From the NCBI GenBank assembly GCA_018340805.1, contig JACMZG010000008.1:76010111-76074110 (forward strand): a stretch of DNA of 64,000 nt, in the 5' to 3' direction. Below the pieces are notes generated by a model. The model saw nothing but the letters and a program-made list of their open reading frames with translations. It was not told the origin of the DNA and made no database searches. Each line of letters starts with the position of its first letter. The first letter of the stretch is position 1. Source of the DNA: Microvelia longipes (lineage: Eukaryota; Arthropoda; Insecta; Hemiptera; Veliidae). Made by a program: the position numbers and the translations under genes. Positions 46,027 through 58,600 of the stretch are shown here, piece after piece.

Positions 46027-46878
46027 NNNNNNNNNNNNNNNNNNNNNNNNNNNNNNNNNNNNNNNNNNNNNNNNNNNNNNNNNNNNNNNNNNNNNNNNNN
46101 NNNNNNNNNNNNNNNNNNNNNNNNNNNNNNNNNNNNNNNNNNNNNNNNNNNNNNNNNNNNNNNNNNNNNNNNNNNNNNNNNNNNNNNNNNNNNNNNNNNN
46201 NNNNNNNNNNNNNNNNNNNNNNNNNNNNNNNNNNNNNNNNNNNNNNNNNNNNNNNNNNNNNNNNNNNNNNNNNNNNNNNNNNNNNNNNNNNNNNNNNNNN
46301 NNNNNNNNNNNNNNNNNNNNNNNNNNNNNNNNNNNNNNNNNNNNNNNNNNNNNNNNNNNNNNNNNNNNNNNNNNNNNNNNNNNNNNNNNNNNNNNNNNNN
46401 NNNNNNNNNNNNNNNNNNNNNNNNNNNNNNNNNNNNNNNNNNNNNNNNNNNNNNNNNNNNNNNNNNNNNNNNNNNNNNNNNNNNNNNNNNNNNNNNNNNN
46501 NNNNNNNNNNNNNNNNNNNNNNNNNNNNNNNNNNNNNNNNNNNNNNNNNNNNNNNNNNNNNNNNNNNNNNNNNNNNNNNNNNNNNNNNNNNNNNNNNNNN
46601 NNNNNNNNNNNNNNNNNNNNNNNNNNNNNNNNNNNNNNNNNNNNNNNNNNNNNNNNNNNNNNNNNNNNNNNNNNNNNNNNNNNNNNNNNNNNNNNNNNNN
46701 NNNNNNNNNNNNNNNNNNNNNNNNNNNNNNNNNNNNNNNNNNNNNNNNNNNNNNNNNNNNNNNNNNNNNNNNNNNNNNNNNNNNNNNNNNNNNNNNNNNN
46801 NNNNNNNNNNNNNNNNNNNNNNNNNNNNNNNNNNNNNNNNNNNNNNNNNNNNNNNNNNNNNNNNNNNNNNNNNNNNNN
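46027..46878. other. assembly gap (852 N)
   Basis: Run of N between the coiled-coil gene and the 5S array. The sequence resumes within a few bases of a 5S 3' end, so the gap hides the rest of the gene and an unknown number of 5S units. The 852 bases may be an estimate. Confidence 1.
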
Positions 46879-47367
46879 GTCGATTGCAAATTTGAAGCAA
46901 TATATTTGATCAATAGATTGATTTATTGAATAATAGTAGCAAAATCAATAAGGTAATGCAAAAGAAATGTACACACATTATTACAGGGCTTTAAAACTAT
47001 AAATCCACAATTTCCCATAAAATCATGGATTTCCTCCATCAATTTAACAATTTTCCTATAATATTGATTTATCGATCGGTCCGTTCATAGACTATCTCCA
47101 CAATGACATGTACCACCATTAGAATCCTTATTGAATTTCATCAACTTTGATATCAATTTGCTGGAAAATAAATTCTCAAATTTTTCCAATAAAAATCGAT
47201 ATTTCACAAAAATGCACTTTCATTTTTCAATAGATTCCAGCCATATTTTCTGAAATTTCTTTCGATAATTAACATGCCAATGTTACAGTTATTAATTTGA
47301 TGATATTAAAATAATAGAAATACTAATTAATATTTATTAGCAAATCATGATTTTTTGAAATTTAGAT

Positions 47368-47483
47368 GTCGACGCTCATACTCCATTGGTACACCCGATC
47401 TCGTTTCATCTCGGAATGTTAAGCAACGGAAGGCCTTGTAGTACTTGAATGCGTGAGCGTCTGGAATACAAGGTGGTGTCGAC
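47368..47483 (+). rRNA. 5S rRNA: 5S ribosomal RNA, unit 1
   Basis: Carries GTTAAGCAACGG (box A region) and a helix I of GTCGACGC with GTGTCGAC. Relative to the array majority it lacks three single bases and has one substitution (TTTCATC for TTTGATC), the only clear substitution among the genes. Confidence 0.95.
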
Positions 47484-47973
47484 TTTTTGCAATTTGAAGC
47501 AATTATATTTTGATTCAATTAGATTGATTTATTTGAATAATAGTAGCAAAATCAATAAGGTAATGCAAAAGAAATGTACACACATTATTGACAGGCTTTA
47601 AAACTTATAATTCCACAATTTCCCATAAAATCATGGATTTCCTCCATCAATTTAACAATTTTCCTATAATATTGATTTATCGATCGGTCCGTCATAGACT
47701 ATCTCCACGGATGACATGTACCACCCATTAGAATCCTATGAATTTCATCAACTTTGATATCAATTCGCTGGAAAAAAATTCTCAAATTTTTCCAATAAAA
47801 TCGATATTTTCACAAAAATGCACTTTCATTTTTCAATAGATTCCAGCCATATTTTCTGAAATTTCTTTCGATAATTAACATGCCAATGTTACAGTTATTA
47901 ATTTGATGATATTAAAATAATAGAAATACTAATAATATTTATTATGCAAATCATGATTTTTTGAAATTTAGAT

Positions 47974-48091
47974 GTCGACGCTCATACTCCATTGGGTACA
48001 CCCGATCTCGTTTGATCTCGGAATGTTAAGCAACGGAAGGCCTTGTTAGTACTTGAATGCGTGAGCGTCTGGGAATACAAGGTGTGTCGAC
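47974..48091 (+). rRNA. 5S rRNA: 5S ribosomal RNA, unit 2
   Basis: Matches the array majority except for one missing G in the 3' strand of helix I (AAGGTGTGTCGAC). Followed by TTTTT. Confidence 0.96.
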
Positions 48092-48583
48092 TTTTTGCAA
48101 TTTGAAGCAATTATATTTTGATTCAATTAGATTGATTTATTTGAATAATAGTAGCAAAACAATAAGGTAATCGCAAAAGAAATGTACACACATTATTGAC
48201 AGGCTTTAAAACTTTATAATTCCACAATTTCCCATAAAATCATGGATTTCCCTCCATCAATTAACAATTTTCCTATAATATGATTTATCGATCGGTCCGT
48301 TCATAGACTATCTCCACGGATGACATGTACCACCATTAGAATCCTTATTGAATTTCATCAACTTTGATATCAATTTCGCTGAAAATAAATTCTCAAATTT
48401 TTTCCAATAAAAATCGATATTTTCACAAAAATGCACTTTCATTTTTCAATAGATTCCAGCCATATTTCTGAAATTTCTTTCGATAATTAACATGCCAATG
48501 TTACAGTTATTAATTTGATGATATTAAAATAATAGAAATACTAATAAATTTATTATGCAAATCATGATTTTTGAAATTTAGAT

Positions 48584-48701
48584 GTCGACGCTCATTCCAT
48601 TTGGGTACACCCGATCTTCGTTTGATCTCGGAATGTTAAGCAACGGAAGGCCTTGTTAGTACTTGAATGCGTGAGCGTCTGGGAATACAAGGTGTGTCGA
48701 C
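48584..48701 (+). rRNA. 5S rRNA: 5S ribosomal RNA, unit 3
   Basis: Small gaps and insertions near its start (CTCATTCCATTTGGG) and one extra T in GATCTTCG. The box A and box C regions are intact. Confidence 0.94.
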
Positions 48702-49192
48702 TTTTTGCAATTTGAAGCAATTATATTTGATTCAATTAGATTGATTTATTTGAATAATAGTAGCAAAATCAATAAGGTAATGCAAAAGAAATGTACACAC
48801 ATTATTGACAGGCTTTAAAACTTAATAATTCCACAATTTCCCTATAAATCATGGATTTTCCTCCCATCAATTTAACAATTTTCCTATAATATTGATTTAT
48901 CGATCGGTCCGTTCATAGACTATCTCCACGGATGACATGTACCACCATTAGAATCCTTATTGAATTTCATCACTTTGATATCAATTTCGCTGGAAAATAA
49001 ATTCTCAAATTTTTTCCAATAAAAATCGATATTTCACAAAAATGCACTTTCATTTTTCAATAGATTCCAGCCATATTTCTGAATTTCTTTCGATAATTAA
49101 CATGCCAATGTTACAGTTATTAATTTGATGATATAAAATAATAGAAATACTAATAATATTTTATGGCAAATCATGATTTTTGAAATTTAGAT

Positions 49193-49306
49193 GTCGACGC
49201 TCATACTCCATTGGGTACCCGATCTCGTTTGATCTCGGAATGTTAAGCAACGGAAGCCTTGTTAGTACTTGAATGCGTGAGCGTCTGGAATACAAGGTGT
49301 GTCGAC
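49193..49306 (+). rRNA. 5S rRNA: 5S ribosomal RNA, unit 4
   Basis: 114 bases: lacks an AC in GTACACCC and single G bases at three homopolymers. Only four T follow the gene in this copy. Confidence 0.93.
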
Positions 49307-49799
49307 TTTTGCAATTTGAAAGCAATTATATTTTGATTCAATTAGATTGATTTATTTGAATAATAGTAGCAAAATCAATAAGGTAATGCAAAAGAAATGT
49401 ACACACATTATTGACAGGGCTTTAAAACTTTATAATTCCACAATTTCCCATAAAATCATGGATTTCCTCCCATCAATTTAACAATTTTCCTATAATATGA
49501 TTTATCGATCGTCCGTTCATAGACTATCTCCACGGATGACATGTACCACCATTAGAATCCTTATTGAATTTCATCAACTTTGATATCAATTTCGCTGGAA
49601 AATAAATTCTCAAATTTTTCCAATAAAAAATCGATATTTCACAAAAATGCACTTTCATTTTCAATAGATTCCAGCCATATTTTCTGAAATTTCTTTCGAT
49701 AATTAACATGCCAATGTTACAGTTATTAATTGATGATATTAAAATAATAGAAATACTAATAATATTTATTATGCAAATCATGATTTTTGAAATTTAGAT

Positions 49800-49919
49800 G
49801 TCGACGCTCATACTCCATTGGGTACACCCGATCTCGTTTGATCTCGGAATGTTAAGCAACGGAAGGCCTTGTTTAGTACTTGAATGCGTGAGCGTCTGGG
49901 AATACAAGGTGGTGTCGAC
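49800..49919 (+). rRNA. 5S rRNA: 5S ribosomal RNA, unit 5
   Basis: One extra T (TTGTTTAGTAC) is the only departure from the majority. Confidence 0.96.
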
Positions 49920-50410
49920 TTTTGCAATTTGAAGCAATTATATTTTGATTCAATTAGATTGATTTATTTGAATAATAGTAGCAAAATCAATAAGGTAATG
50001 CAAAAGAAATGTACACACATTATTGACAGGGCTTTAAAACTTATAATTCCACAATTTCCCATAAATCATGGATTTCCTCCCATCAATTTAACAATTTTCC
50101 TATAATATTGATTTATCGATCGGTCCGTTCATAGACTATCTCCACGGATGACATGTACCACCATTAGAATCCTTATTGAATTCATCAACTTTGATATCAA
50201 TTTCGCTGGAAAATAAATTCTCAAATTTTTTCCAATAAAAATCGATATTTCACAAAAATGCACTTTCATTTTCAATAGATTCCAGCCATATTTTCTGAAA
50301 TTCTTTCGATAATTAACATGCCAATGTTACAGTTATTAATTTGATGATATTAAAATAATAGAAATACTAATAATATTTATTATGCAAATCATGATTTTTG
50401 AAATTTAGAT

Positions 50411-50528
50411 GTCGACGCTCATACTCCATTGGGTACACCCGATCTCGTTTGATCTCGGAATGTTAAGCAACGAAGGCCTTGTTAGTACTTGAATGCGTGA
50501 GCGTCTGGGAATACAAGGTGGTGTCGAC
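50411..50528 (+). rRNA. 5S rRNA: 5S ribosomal RNA, unit 6
   Basis: One missing G (CAACGAAGGCC), otherwise majority sequence; five T follow. Confidence 0.96.
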
Positions 50529-51020
50529 TTTTTGCAATTTGAAGCAATTATATTTGATTCAATTAGATTGATTTATTTGAATAATAGTAGCAAAATCAAT
50601 AAGGTAATGCAAAAGAAATGTACACACATTATTGACAGGCTTTAAAACTTATAATTCCACAATTTCCCATAAAATCATGGATTTCCTCCCATCAATTAAC
50701 AATTTTCCTATAATATTGATTTATCGATCGGTCCGTTCATAGACTATCTCCACGGATGACATGTACCACCATTAGAATCCTTATGAATTTCATCAACTTT
50801 GATATCAATTTCGCTGGAAAATAAATTCTCAAATTTTTTCCAATAAAAATCGATATTTCACAAAAATGCACTTTCATTTTTCAATAGATTCCAGCCATAT
50901 TTCTGAAATTTCTTTCGATAATTAACATGCCAATGTTACAGTTATTAATTTGATGATATTAAAATAATAGAAATACTAATAATATTTATTATGCAAATCA
51001 TGATTTTTTGAAATTTAGAT

Positions 51021-51138
51021 GTCGACGCTCATACTCCATTGGGTACACCCGATCTCGTTGATCTCGGAATGTTAAGCAACGGAAGGCCTTGTTAGTACTT
51101 GAATGCGTGAGCGTCTGGGAATACAAGGTGGTGTCGAC
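51021..51138 (+). rRNA. 5S rRNA: 5S ribosomal RNA, unit 7
   Basis: One missing T in the loop of helix III (CTCGTTGATC). Confidence 0.96.
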
Positions 51139-51628
51139 TTTTGCAATTTGAAGCAATTATATTTTGATTCAATTAGATTGATTTATTTGAATAATAGTAG
51201 CAAATCAATAAGTAATGCAAAAGAAATGTACACACATTATTGACAGGCTTTAAAACTTTATAATTCCACAATTTCCCATAAAATCATGGATTTTCCTCCA
51301 TCAATTTAACAATTTCCTATAATATTGATTTATCGATCGGTCCGTTCATAGACTATCTCCACGGATGACATGTACCACCATTAGAATCCTTATTGAATTT
51401 CATCAACTTTGATATCAATTCGCTGGAAAATAAATTCTCAAATTTTTCCAATAAAAATCGATATTTTCACAAAAATGCACTTTCATTTTCAATAGATTCC
51501 AGCCATATTTTCTGAAATTTCTTTCGATAATTAACATGCCAATGTTACAGTTATTAATTTGATGATATTAAAATAATAGAAATACTAATAATATTTATTA
51601 TGCAATCATGATTTTTTGAAATTTAGAT

Positions 51629-51745
51629 GTCGACGCTCATACTCCATTGGTACACCCGATCTCGTTTGATCTCGGAATGTTAAGCAACGGAAGGCCTTGT
51701 TAGTACTTGAATGCGTGAGCGTCTGGGAATACAAGGTGTGTCGAC
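51629..51745 (+). rRNA. 5S rRNA: 5S ribosomal RNA, unit 8
   Basis: Two missing G (ATTGGTAC and AAGGTGTGTC). Confidence 0.96.
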
Positions 51746-52235
51746 TTTTTGCAATTTGAAGCAATTATATTTGATTCAATTAGATTGATTTATTTGAATA
51801 ATAGTAGCAAAATCAATAAGGTAATGCAAAAGAAATGTACACACATTATTGACAGGGCTTAAAACTTATAATTCCACAATTTCCCATAAAATCATGGATT
51901 TTCCTCCCATCAATTTAACAATTTTCCTATAATATTGATTTATCGATCGTCCGTTCATAGACTATCTCCACGGATGACATGTACCACCATTAGAATCCTT
52001 ATTGAATTTCATCAACTTTGATATCAATTTCGCTGAAAATAAATTCTCAAATTTTTCCAATAAAAATCGATATTTCACAAAAATGCACTTTCATTTTTCA
52101 ATAGATTCCAGCCATATTTTCTGAAATTTCTTTCGATAATTAACATGCCAATGTTACAGTTATTAATTTGATGATATTAAAATAATAGAAACTAATAATA
52201 TTATTATGCAAATCATGATTTTTTGAAATTTAGAT

Positions 52236-52354
52236 GTCGACGCTCATACTCCATTGGGTACACCCGATCTCGTTTGATCTCGGAATGTTAAGCAACGGAA
52301 GGCCTTGTTAGTACTTGAATGCGTGAGCGTCTGGGAATACAAGTGTGTGTCGAC
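52236..52354 (+). rRNA. 5S rRNA: 5S ribosomal RNA, unit 9
   Basis: Majority sequence except AAGTGTGTGTCGAC at the 3' end. Confidence 0.96.
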
Positions 52355-52848
52355 TTTTTGCAATTTGAAGCAATTATATTTTGATTCAATTAGATTGATT
52401 TATTTGAATAATAGTAGCAAAATCAATAAGGTAATGCAAAAGAAATGTACACACATTATTGACAGGGCTTTAAAACTTTATAATTCCACAATTTCCCATA
52501 AAATCATGGATTTCCTCCCATCAATTTAACAATTTTCCTATAATATTGATTTATCGATCGGTCCGTTCATAGACTATCTCCACGGATGACATGTACCACC
52601 ATTAGAATCCTTATTGAATTTCATCAACTTTGATATCAATTTCGCTGGAAAATAAATTCAAATTTTTCCAATAAAATCGATATTTTCACAAAAATGCACT
52701 TTCATTTTTCAATAGATTCCAGCCATATTTTCTGAAATTTCTTTCGATAATTAACATGCCAATGTTACAGTTATTAATTTGATGATATTAAAAATAATAG
52801 AAATACTAATAATATTTATTATGCAAATCATGATTTTGAAATTTAGAT

Positions 52849-52965
52849 GTCGACGCTCATACTCCATTGGTACACCCGATCTCGTTTGATCTCGGAATGT
52901 TAAGCAACGGAAGGCCTTGTTAGTACTTGAATGCGTGAGCGTCTGGGAATACAAGTGGTGTCGAC
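52849..52965 (+). rRNA. 5S rRNA: 5S ribosomal RNA, unit 10
   Basis: Two missing G (ATTGGTAC and CAAGTGGTG). Confidence 0.96.
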
Positions 52966-53459
52966 TTTTTGCAATTTGAAGCAATTATATTTTGATTCAA
53001 TTAGATTGATTTATTTGAATAATAGTAGCAAAATCAATAAGGTAATGCAAAGAAATGTACACACATTATGACAGGGCTTTAAAACTTATAATTCCACAAT
53101 TTCCCATAAAATCATGGATTTTCCTCCCATCAATTTAACAATTTTCCTATAATATTGATTTATCGATCGGTCCGTTCATAGACTATCTCCACGGATGACA
53201 TGTACCACCATTAGAATCCTTATTGAATTTCATCAACTTTGATATCAATTTCGCTGGAAAATAAATTCTCAAATTTTTCCAATAAAAATCGATATTTTCA
53301 CAAAAATGCACTTTCATTTTTCAATAGATTCCAGCCATATTTTCTGAAATTTCTTTCGATAATTAACATGCCAATGTTACAGTTATTATTTGATGATATT
53401 AAAATAATAGAAATACTAATAATATTTATATGCAAATCATGATTTTTTGAAATTTAGAT

Positions 53460-53572
53460 GTCGACGCTCATACTCCATTGGGTACACCCGATCTCGTTTG
53501 ATCGGAATTTAAGCAACGGAAGGCCTTGTTAGTACTTGAATGCGTGAGCGTCTGGAATACAAGGTGGTCGAC
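53460..53572 (+). rRNA. 5S rRNA: 5S ribosomal RNA, unit 11
   Basis: The most damaged copy, 113 bases: GATCGGAATTTAAGC damages helix III and the box A region, and AAGGTGGTCGAC shortens helix I. If real it would be a pseudogene; consensus error is equally possible. Confidence 0.9.
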
Positions 53573-54065
53573 TTTTTGCAATTTGAAGCAATTATATTTT
53601 GATTCAATTAGATTGATTTTTGAATAATAGTACAAAATCAATAAGGTAATGCAAAAGAAATGTACACACATTATTGACAGGGCTTTAAAACTTTATAATT
53701 CCACAATTTCCCATAAAATCATGGATTTTCCTCCCATCAATTTAACAATTTTCCTATAATATTGATTTATCGATCGGTCCGTTCATAGACTATCTCCACG
53801 GATGACATGTACCACCATTAGAATCCTTATTGAATTTCATCAACTTTGATATCAATTTCGCTGGAAAATAAATTCTCAAATTTTTCCAATAAAAATCGAT
53901 ATTTCACAAAAATGCACTTTCATTTTTCAATAGATTCCAGCCATATTTTCTGAAATTTCTTTCGATAATTAACATGCCAATGTTACAGTTATTAATTTGA
54001 TGATATTAATAATAGAAATACTAATAATATTTATTATGCAAATCATGATTTTTTGAAATTTAGAT

Positions 54066-54183
54066 GTCGACGCTCATACTCCATTGGGTACACCCGATCT
54101 CGTTTGATCTCGAATGTTAAGCAACGGAAGGCCTTGTTAGTACTTGAATGCGTGAGCGTCTGGGAATACAAGGTGGTGTCGAC
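54066..54183 (+). rRNA. 5S rRNA: 5S ribosomal RNA, unit 12
   Basis: One missing G (CTCGAATGTT). Confidence 0.96.
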
Positions 54184-54679
54184 TTTTTGCAATTTGAAGC
54201 AATTATATTTTGATTCAATTAGATTGATTATTTGAATAATAGTAGCAAAATCAATAAGGTAATGCAAAAGAAATGTACACACATTATTGACAGGGCTTTA
54301 AAACTTTATAATTCCACAATTTCCCATAAAATCATGGATTTTCCTCCCATCAATTTAACAATTTTCCTATAATATTGATTTATCGATCGGTCCGTTCATA
54401 GACTATCTCCACGGATGACATGTACCACCATTAGAATCCTATTGAATTTCATCAACTTTGATATCAATTTCGCTGGAAAATAAATTCTCAAATTTTTTCC
54501 AATAAAAATCGATATTTTCACAAAAGCACTTTCATTTTTCAATAGATTCCAGCCATATTTTCTGAAATTTCTTTCGATAATTAACATGCCAATGTTACAG
54601 TTATTAATTTGATGATATTAAAATAATAGAAAATACTAATAATATTATTATGCAAATCATGATTTTTTGAAATTTAGAT

Positions 54680-54796
54680 GTCGACGCTCATACTCCATTG
54701 GGTACACCCGATCTCGTTTGATCTCGGAATGTTAAGCAACGGAAGGCCTGTTAGTACTTGAATGCGTGAGCGTCTGGGAATACAAGTGGTGTCGAC
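54680..54796 (+). rRNA. 5S rRNA: 5S ribosomal RNA, unit 13
   Basis: Missing T in GGCCTGTTAG and missing G in CAAGTGGTG. Confidence 0.96.
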
Positions 54797-55285
54797 TTTT
54801 TGCAATTTGAAGCAATTAATTTTGATTCAATTAGATTGATTTATTTGAATAATAGTAGCAAAATCAATAAGGTAATGCAAAAGAAATGTACACACATTAT
54901 TGACAGGGCTTTAAAACTTTATAATTCCACAATTTCCCATAAAATCATGGATTTTCCTCCCATCAATTTAACAATTTCCTATAATATTGATTTATCGATC
55001 GGTCCGTTCATAGACTATCTCCACGGATGACATGTACCACATTAGAATCCTTATTGAATTTCATCAACTTTGATATCAATTTCGCTGGAAAATAAATTCT
55101 CAAATTTTTCCAATAAAATCGATATTTTCACAAAAATGCACTTCATTTTTCAATAGATTCCAGCCATATTTCTGAAATTTCTTTCGATAATTAACATGCC
55201 AATGTTACAGTTATTAATTGATGATATAAAATAATAGAAATACTAATATATTATTATGCAAATCATGATTTTTTGAAATTTAGAT

Positions 55286-55401
55286 GTCGACGCTCATACT
55301 CCATTGGGTACACCCGATCTCGTTGATCTCGAATGTTAAGCAACGGAAGGCCTTGTTAGTACTTGAATGCGTGAGCGTCTGGGAATACAAGGTGTGTCGA
55401 C
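55286..55401 (+). rRNA. 5S rRNA: 5S ribosomal RNA, unit 14 (last)
   Basis: Three single-base gaps. Its downstream spacer follows the 5S type until about 55627-55652 and then turns into the other satellite unit. Confidence 0.95.
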
Positions 55402-55640
55402 TTTTGCAATTTGAAGCAATTAATTTTTGATTCAATTAGATTGATTATTGAATAATAGTAGCAAAATCAATAAGGTAATGCAAAAGAAAATGTACAACAT
55501 ATTGACAGGGCTTTAAAACTTTATAATTCCACAATTCCCATAAAATCATGGATTTTCCTCCCATCAATTTAACAATTTCCTAAAATATGATTTATCGATC
55601 GGTCCGTCATAGACTATCTCCACGGATACATGTACCACCA

Positions 55641-58600
55641 TTAGAATCCTCAAATTTCATGAACCTTTGATACATCAATTTCGCTCGAAAATAAATCCTC
55701 AATTTTTTTCCAATTCAAAAATCGATTTTTGCACCAAATTTGCACTTGATTGTTTTACGAAAAATCCATGGATTTTTCTCAATTTTTTTCATAACTGCAT
55801 TAAACATCACTTAAATAATTGAATTATGAAAAAAGAATTTGAAAAATAATCTATAGGAAATAACGATTTTTTTTCGATTTTTAAAATATGCATTTAAGTT
55901 TGTATTGTTCGGGAAAATACGCATTGGCGATTTAAAATTTTTCAAAATTTTTATTAAAAACCCCTGATGGGCAGAAAAAAAATCATTTTGCTCGGAATAA
56001 TGATGCAATGAAACAACGGGCGGTAATGTTAAAAGGCGATATCGCCACTTCTTTCTGTCCACAAGCACAACGAGCAAAATTTAGATAATTTGTTATATAC
56101 TTTCTCGGTAGCTGGATCCGATTGATTAAATTCGACCAGATTCTAAATTCGAATCTTTAGCGTTTTCCTGTGAAAAAGGTTTTTAATTGAAAAAAAGGGT
56201 TGCAGGGTTTTTCGAATTTAATGGTGATATCGACTCAAAACTGGTCAATTGCTCTATTTGGTTTGTGAGGATTCAATAGAAATCCGAATAGAAACAAAAA
56301 CCAGCTCAATCGGGATAATGTGGTAAAATTCTATGCTGTTTTTGAAAATTTGGTGAATTTGAAAATTGGAAAAATCTATTTTTTCTCGATTCCTTAAATA
56401 TTCTTTGTTTTTTTTTCGCTGTTTTCAAGTGTAATTCAAAATGATGAATGCAGTTTATTTTAAAATTTGAAATTTTTGAATTTTTCTAGTTTTACTTGTG
56501 ATTTCATTGGTCAGTTTTCGAAAGAAAATGCAAGTAAAATCCTAATATTTAAAACAACATGGCGTGTTAATATTAAATTTGATAACGATTAAAAACTTAA
56601 TGAACGTATTTCAAGGGATCAGTTTCTTTGAGTAATGTGTCGCTAGGTTGTTCGAAACATACCCTGATAACGTGCTCGTGATGCAATAATCATCTTGTTT
56701 ATTCTGAGCGTGAACCCATAAGACTGTTGTTTGGTGTATTTGCTTTAACAACTTTACACATCGTGCCACCTTGGCACTTGTTGGTTATGATCGCTTATTG
56801 ATTCTTCATTTGGTCAATAAACGGGATAGCAAGATTAATCAGAGAGCTGTTAATTATGAAATCAACAAAATCGAAAGAAATCCAATTTTCTTTTTTTACA
56901 AGAAAACGAAAGTTTTAATGTGAAAACATATGCACGCTTTTAAACTTTATATTATCCACAATTTCCAATAAAAATCATAATTTCCCCATGGAATTAACAA
57001 TTTTCCTATAATATGATTTAATCGAGGTCATTCATAGACATCTCCACGCATACATTACCACCATTAGAGATCCTCATTGAATTCATGAACTTGATATCAA
57101 TTCGCTCGAATAAATTCATCAAATTTCCAATTCAAAAATCGATTTTTGCACAAATGTCACTTGATTTTACGAAAAATCCATGGATTTTCTCATTTTTTTC
57201 ATAACTGCAGTAACATCACTTAACTAATTGATTAACAAAAAATTTGAAAAAAATATCTATAGGAATAATCGATTTTTTCGATTTTTAGAAATATGCATTT
57301 TAAGTGATTTTGCTTCGGAAATAATTCATGTTGGCGATTTAAATTTCATTATAACCCCCTTGATGGGGCCAGCAAAAAAATCATTTGCTTCGATAATGTA
57401 TTGCAGGAAATCAAGGGGCGGTATAGTAAAAGCGATATCGTCACCTTCTGCCACAGCACACGAGCACTTAGATAATTGTTTATAACTTTCTCGGTAGTGG
57501 ATTCGATTATAATTCTGACAGAATCGAAATTCGAATCTTTAGCGTTTTCCTTGAAAAAAAAAGTTTTTTAAATTGAAAAAAGGGGTTGCAGGGGTTTTTT
57601 CGAATTTTAGAGTGGTGTATAATCACTTCAAAACTGTCAATTGCTCTATTTGGTTTGTTGATAATTCAATAGAAATCGAATAAAACAAAACCAGCTCAAT
57701 CGGAAATGTGTAAATTCTATGCTGTTTGAAATTTGGTGAATTTGAAAAATTGTGAAAAAATCTAATTTCTCGATTTCCTTAAATACTTGTTTTTTTCGCT
57801 TGTTTCAAGTGTAAATTCAAATATGATGCAGTATTTTAATTTGTGAAATTTTTTTGAATTTCCTATTTTTACTTTGATTTCATTGGTCAATTTCGAAAGA
57901 AATGCAAGTAAAATCCTACATATTTAAAAACAAAATGCGTGTATATAATTTGATAACGATTTTAAAAACTTAATGACCGTATTTCAAGGATCATTCTTTG
58001 AGTATGTGTCGCTAAGTTTTCGTGAAAATGACCCTGAATTAACTGCTCGGTGATAGCAAAATCACTTTTATTCGAGCGGAACCCAATAAAGAGCTGTTGT
58101 TTGTTGTTGTATTTGCTTAACAAGCCTTACACGATCGTCCAAACATTGGCATTGTTGTGGTTAGATCGCTTATTGATTCTCATTTGGTTCAATAAAGGTG
58201 ATAAGCAAGACTTAATCAGAGAGCTGTTAATTAATGAAATCAAATCAAATTCGAAAGTAATGCCAATTTCTTTTTTTGACAGAAAACGAAAGTTTAATTT
58301 AACATTATTGGACGCTTTTTAAACTTATATTCCACAAATTTTCCAATAAAATCATGGATTTTCCCAGGCAATTTTAACAATTTTCCTATAATATTGATTT
58401 TCGGACGGCATTTCCGATAGACTTATCCTCCACGCATTGACATGTACCACCATTAACCTCATTTGAATTCAATAACCATTGATATCCAATTTCGCTCGAA
58501 ATAATCTCATTTTTTTTTCCCAATTTCAAATCGATTTTGCACAAATTTCACTTTGATTTACGAAAATCATGGTTTTTTCTCAATTTTTTTCAATAAACTT

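Larger units (their letters stand above)
46879..55640 (+). repeat. 5S rDNA tandem array, ~609-bp unit
   Basis: Fourteen complete 5S genes plus the 3' edge of another at 46879, all on the + strand, starts spaced 606-614 bases. Each unit: 5S gene (~119 bases), an immediate TTTT(T) Pol III terminator, then ~490 bases of AT-rich spacer that is nearly identical between units. Upstream of every gene is ATGCAAATCATG (ATGCAAAT at about -29 to -22), except where single bases are missing. Copies differ almost only by one-base gaps in homopolymers. Minus- and plus-strand open frames of 60-90 codons inside the units are incidental. Confidence 0.97.

Noticed and set aside
45594..46913. Open frames of 300-430 codons on both strands over the gap
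   Set aside because: They consist mostly of N. Only 45594-46026 on the + strand is real sequence and is annotated with the coiled-coil gene.
49524..55030. Many 60-85 codon open frames on both strands in the 5S array
   Set aside because: They fall in spacer or overlap the 5S gene, are destroyed by one-base gaps in other units, and have no protein-like features.
56590..56870. Spliced-leader RNA in the satellite unit (TTTGA/GTAATG looks like a leader-donor junction)
   Set aside because: No clear Sm site or three-stem fold was found and the donor-like string is short. It remains only a possibility to test.
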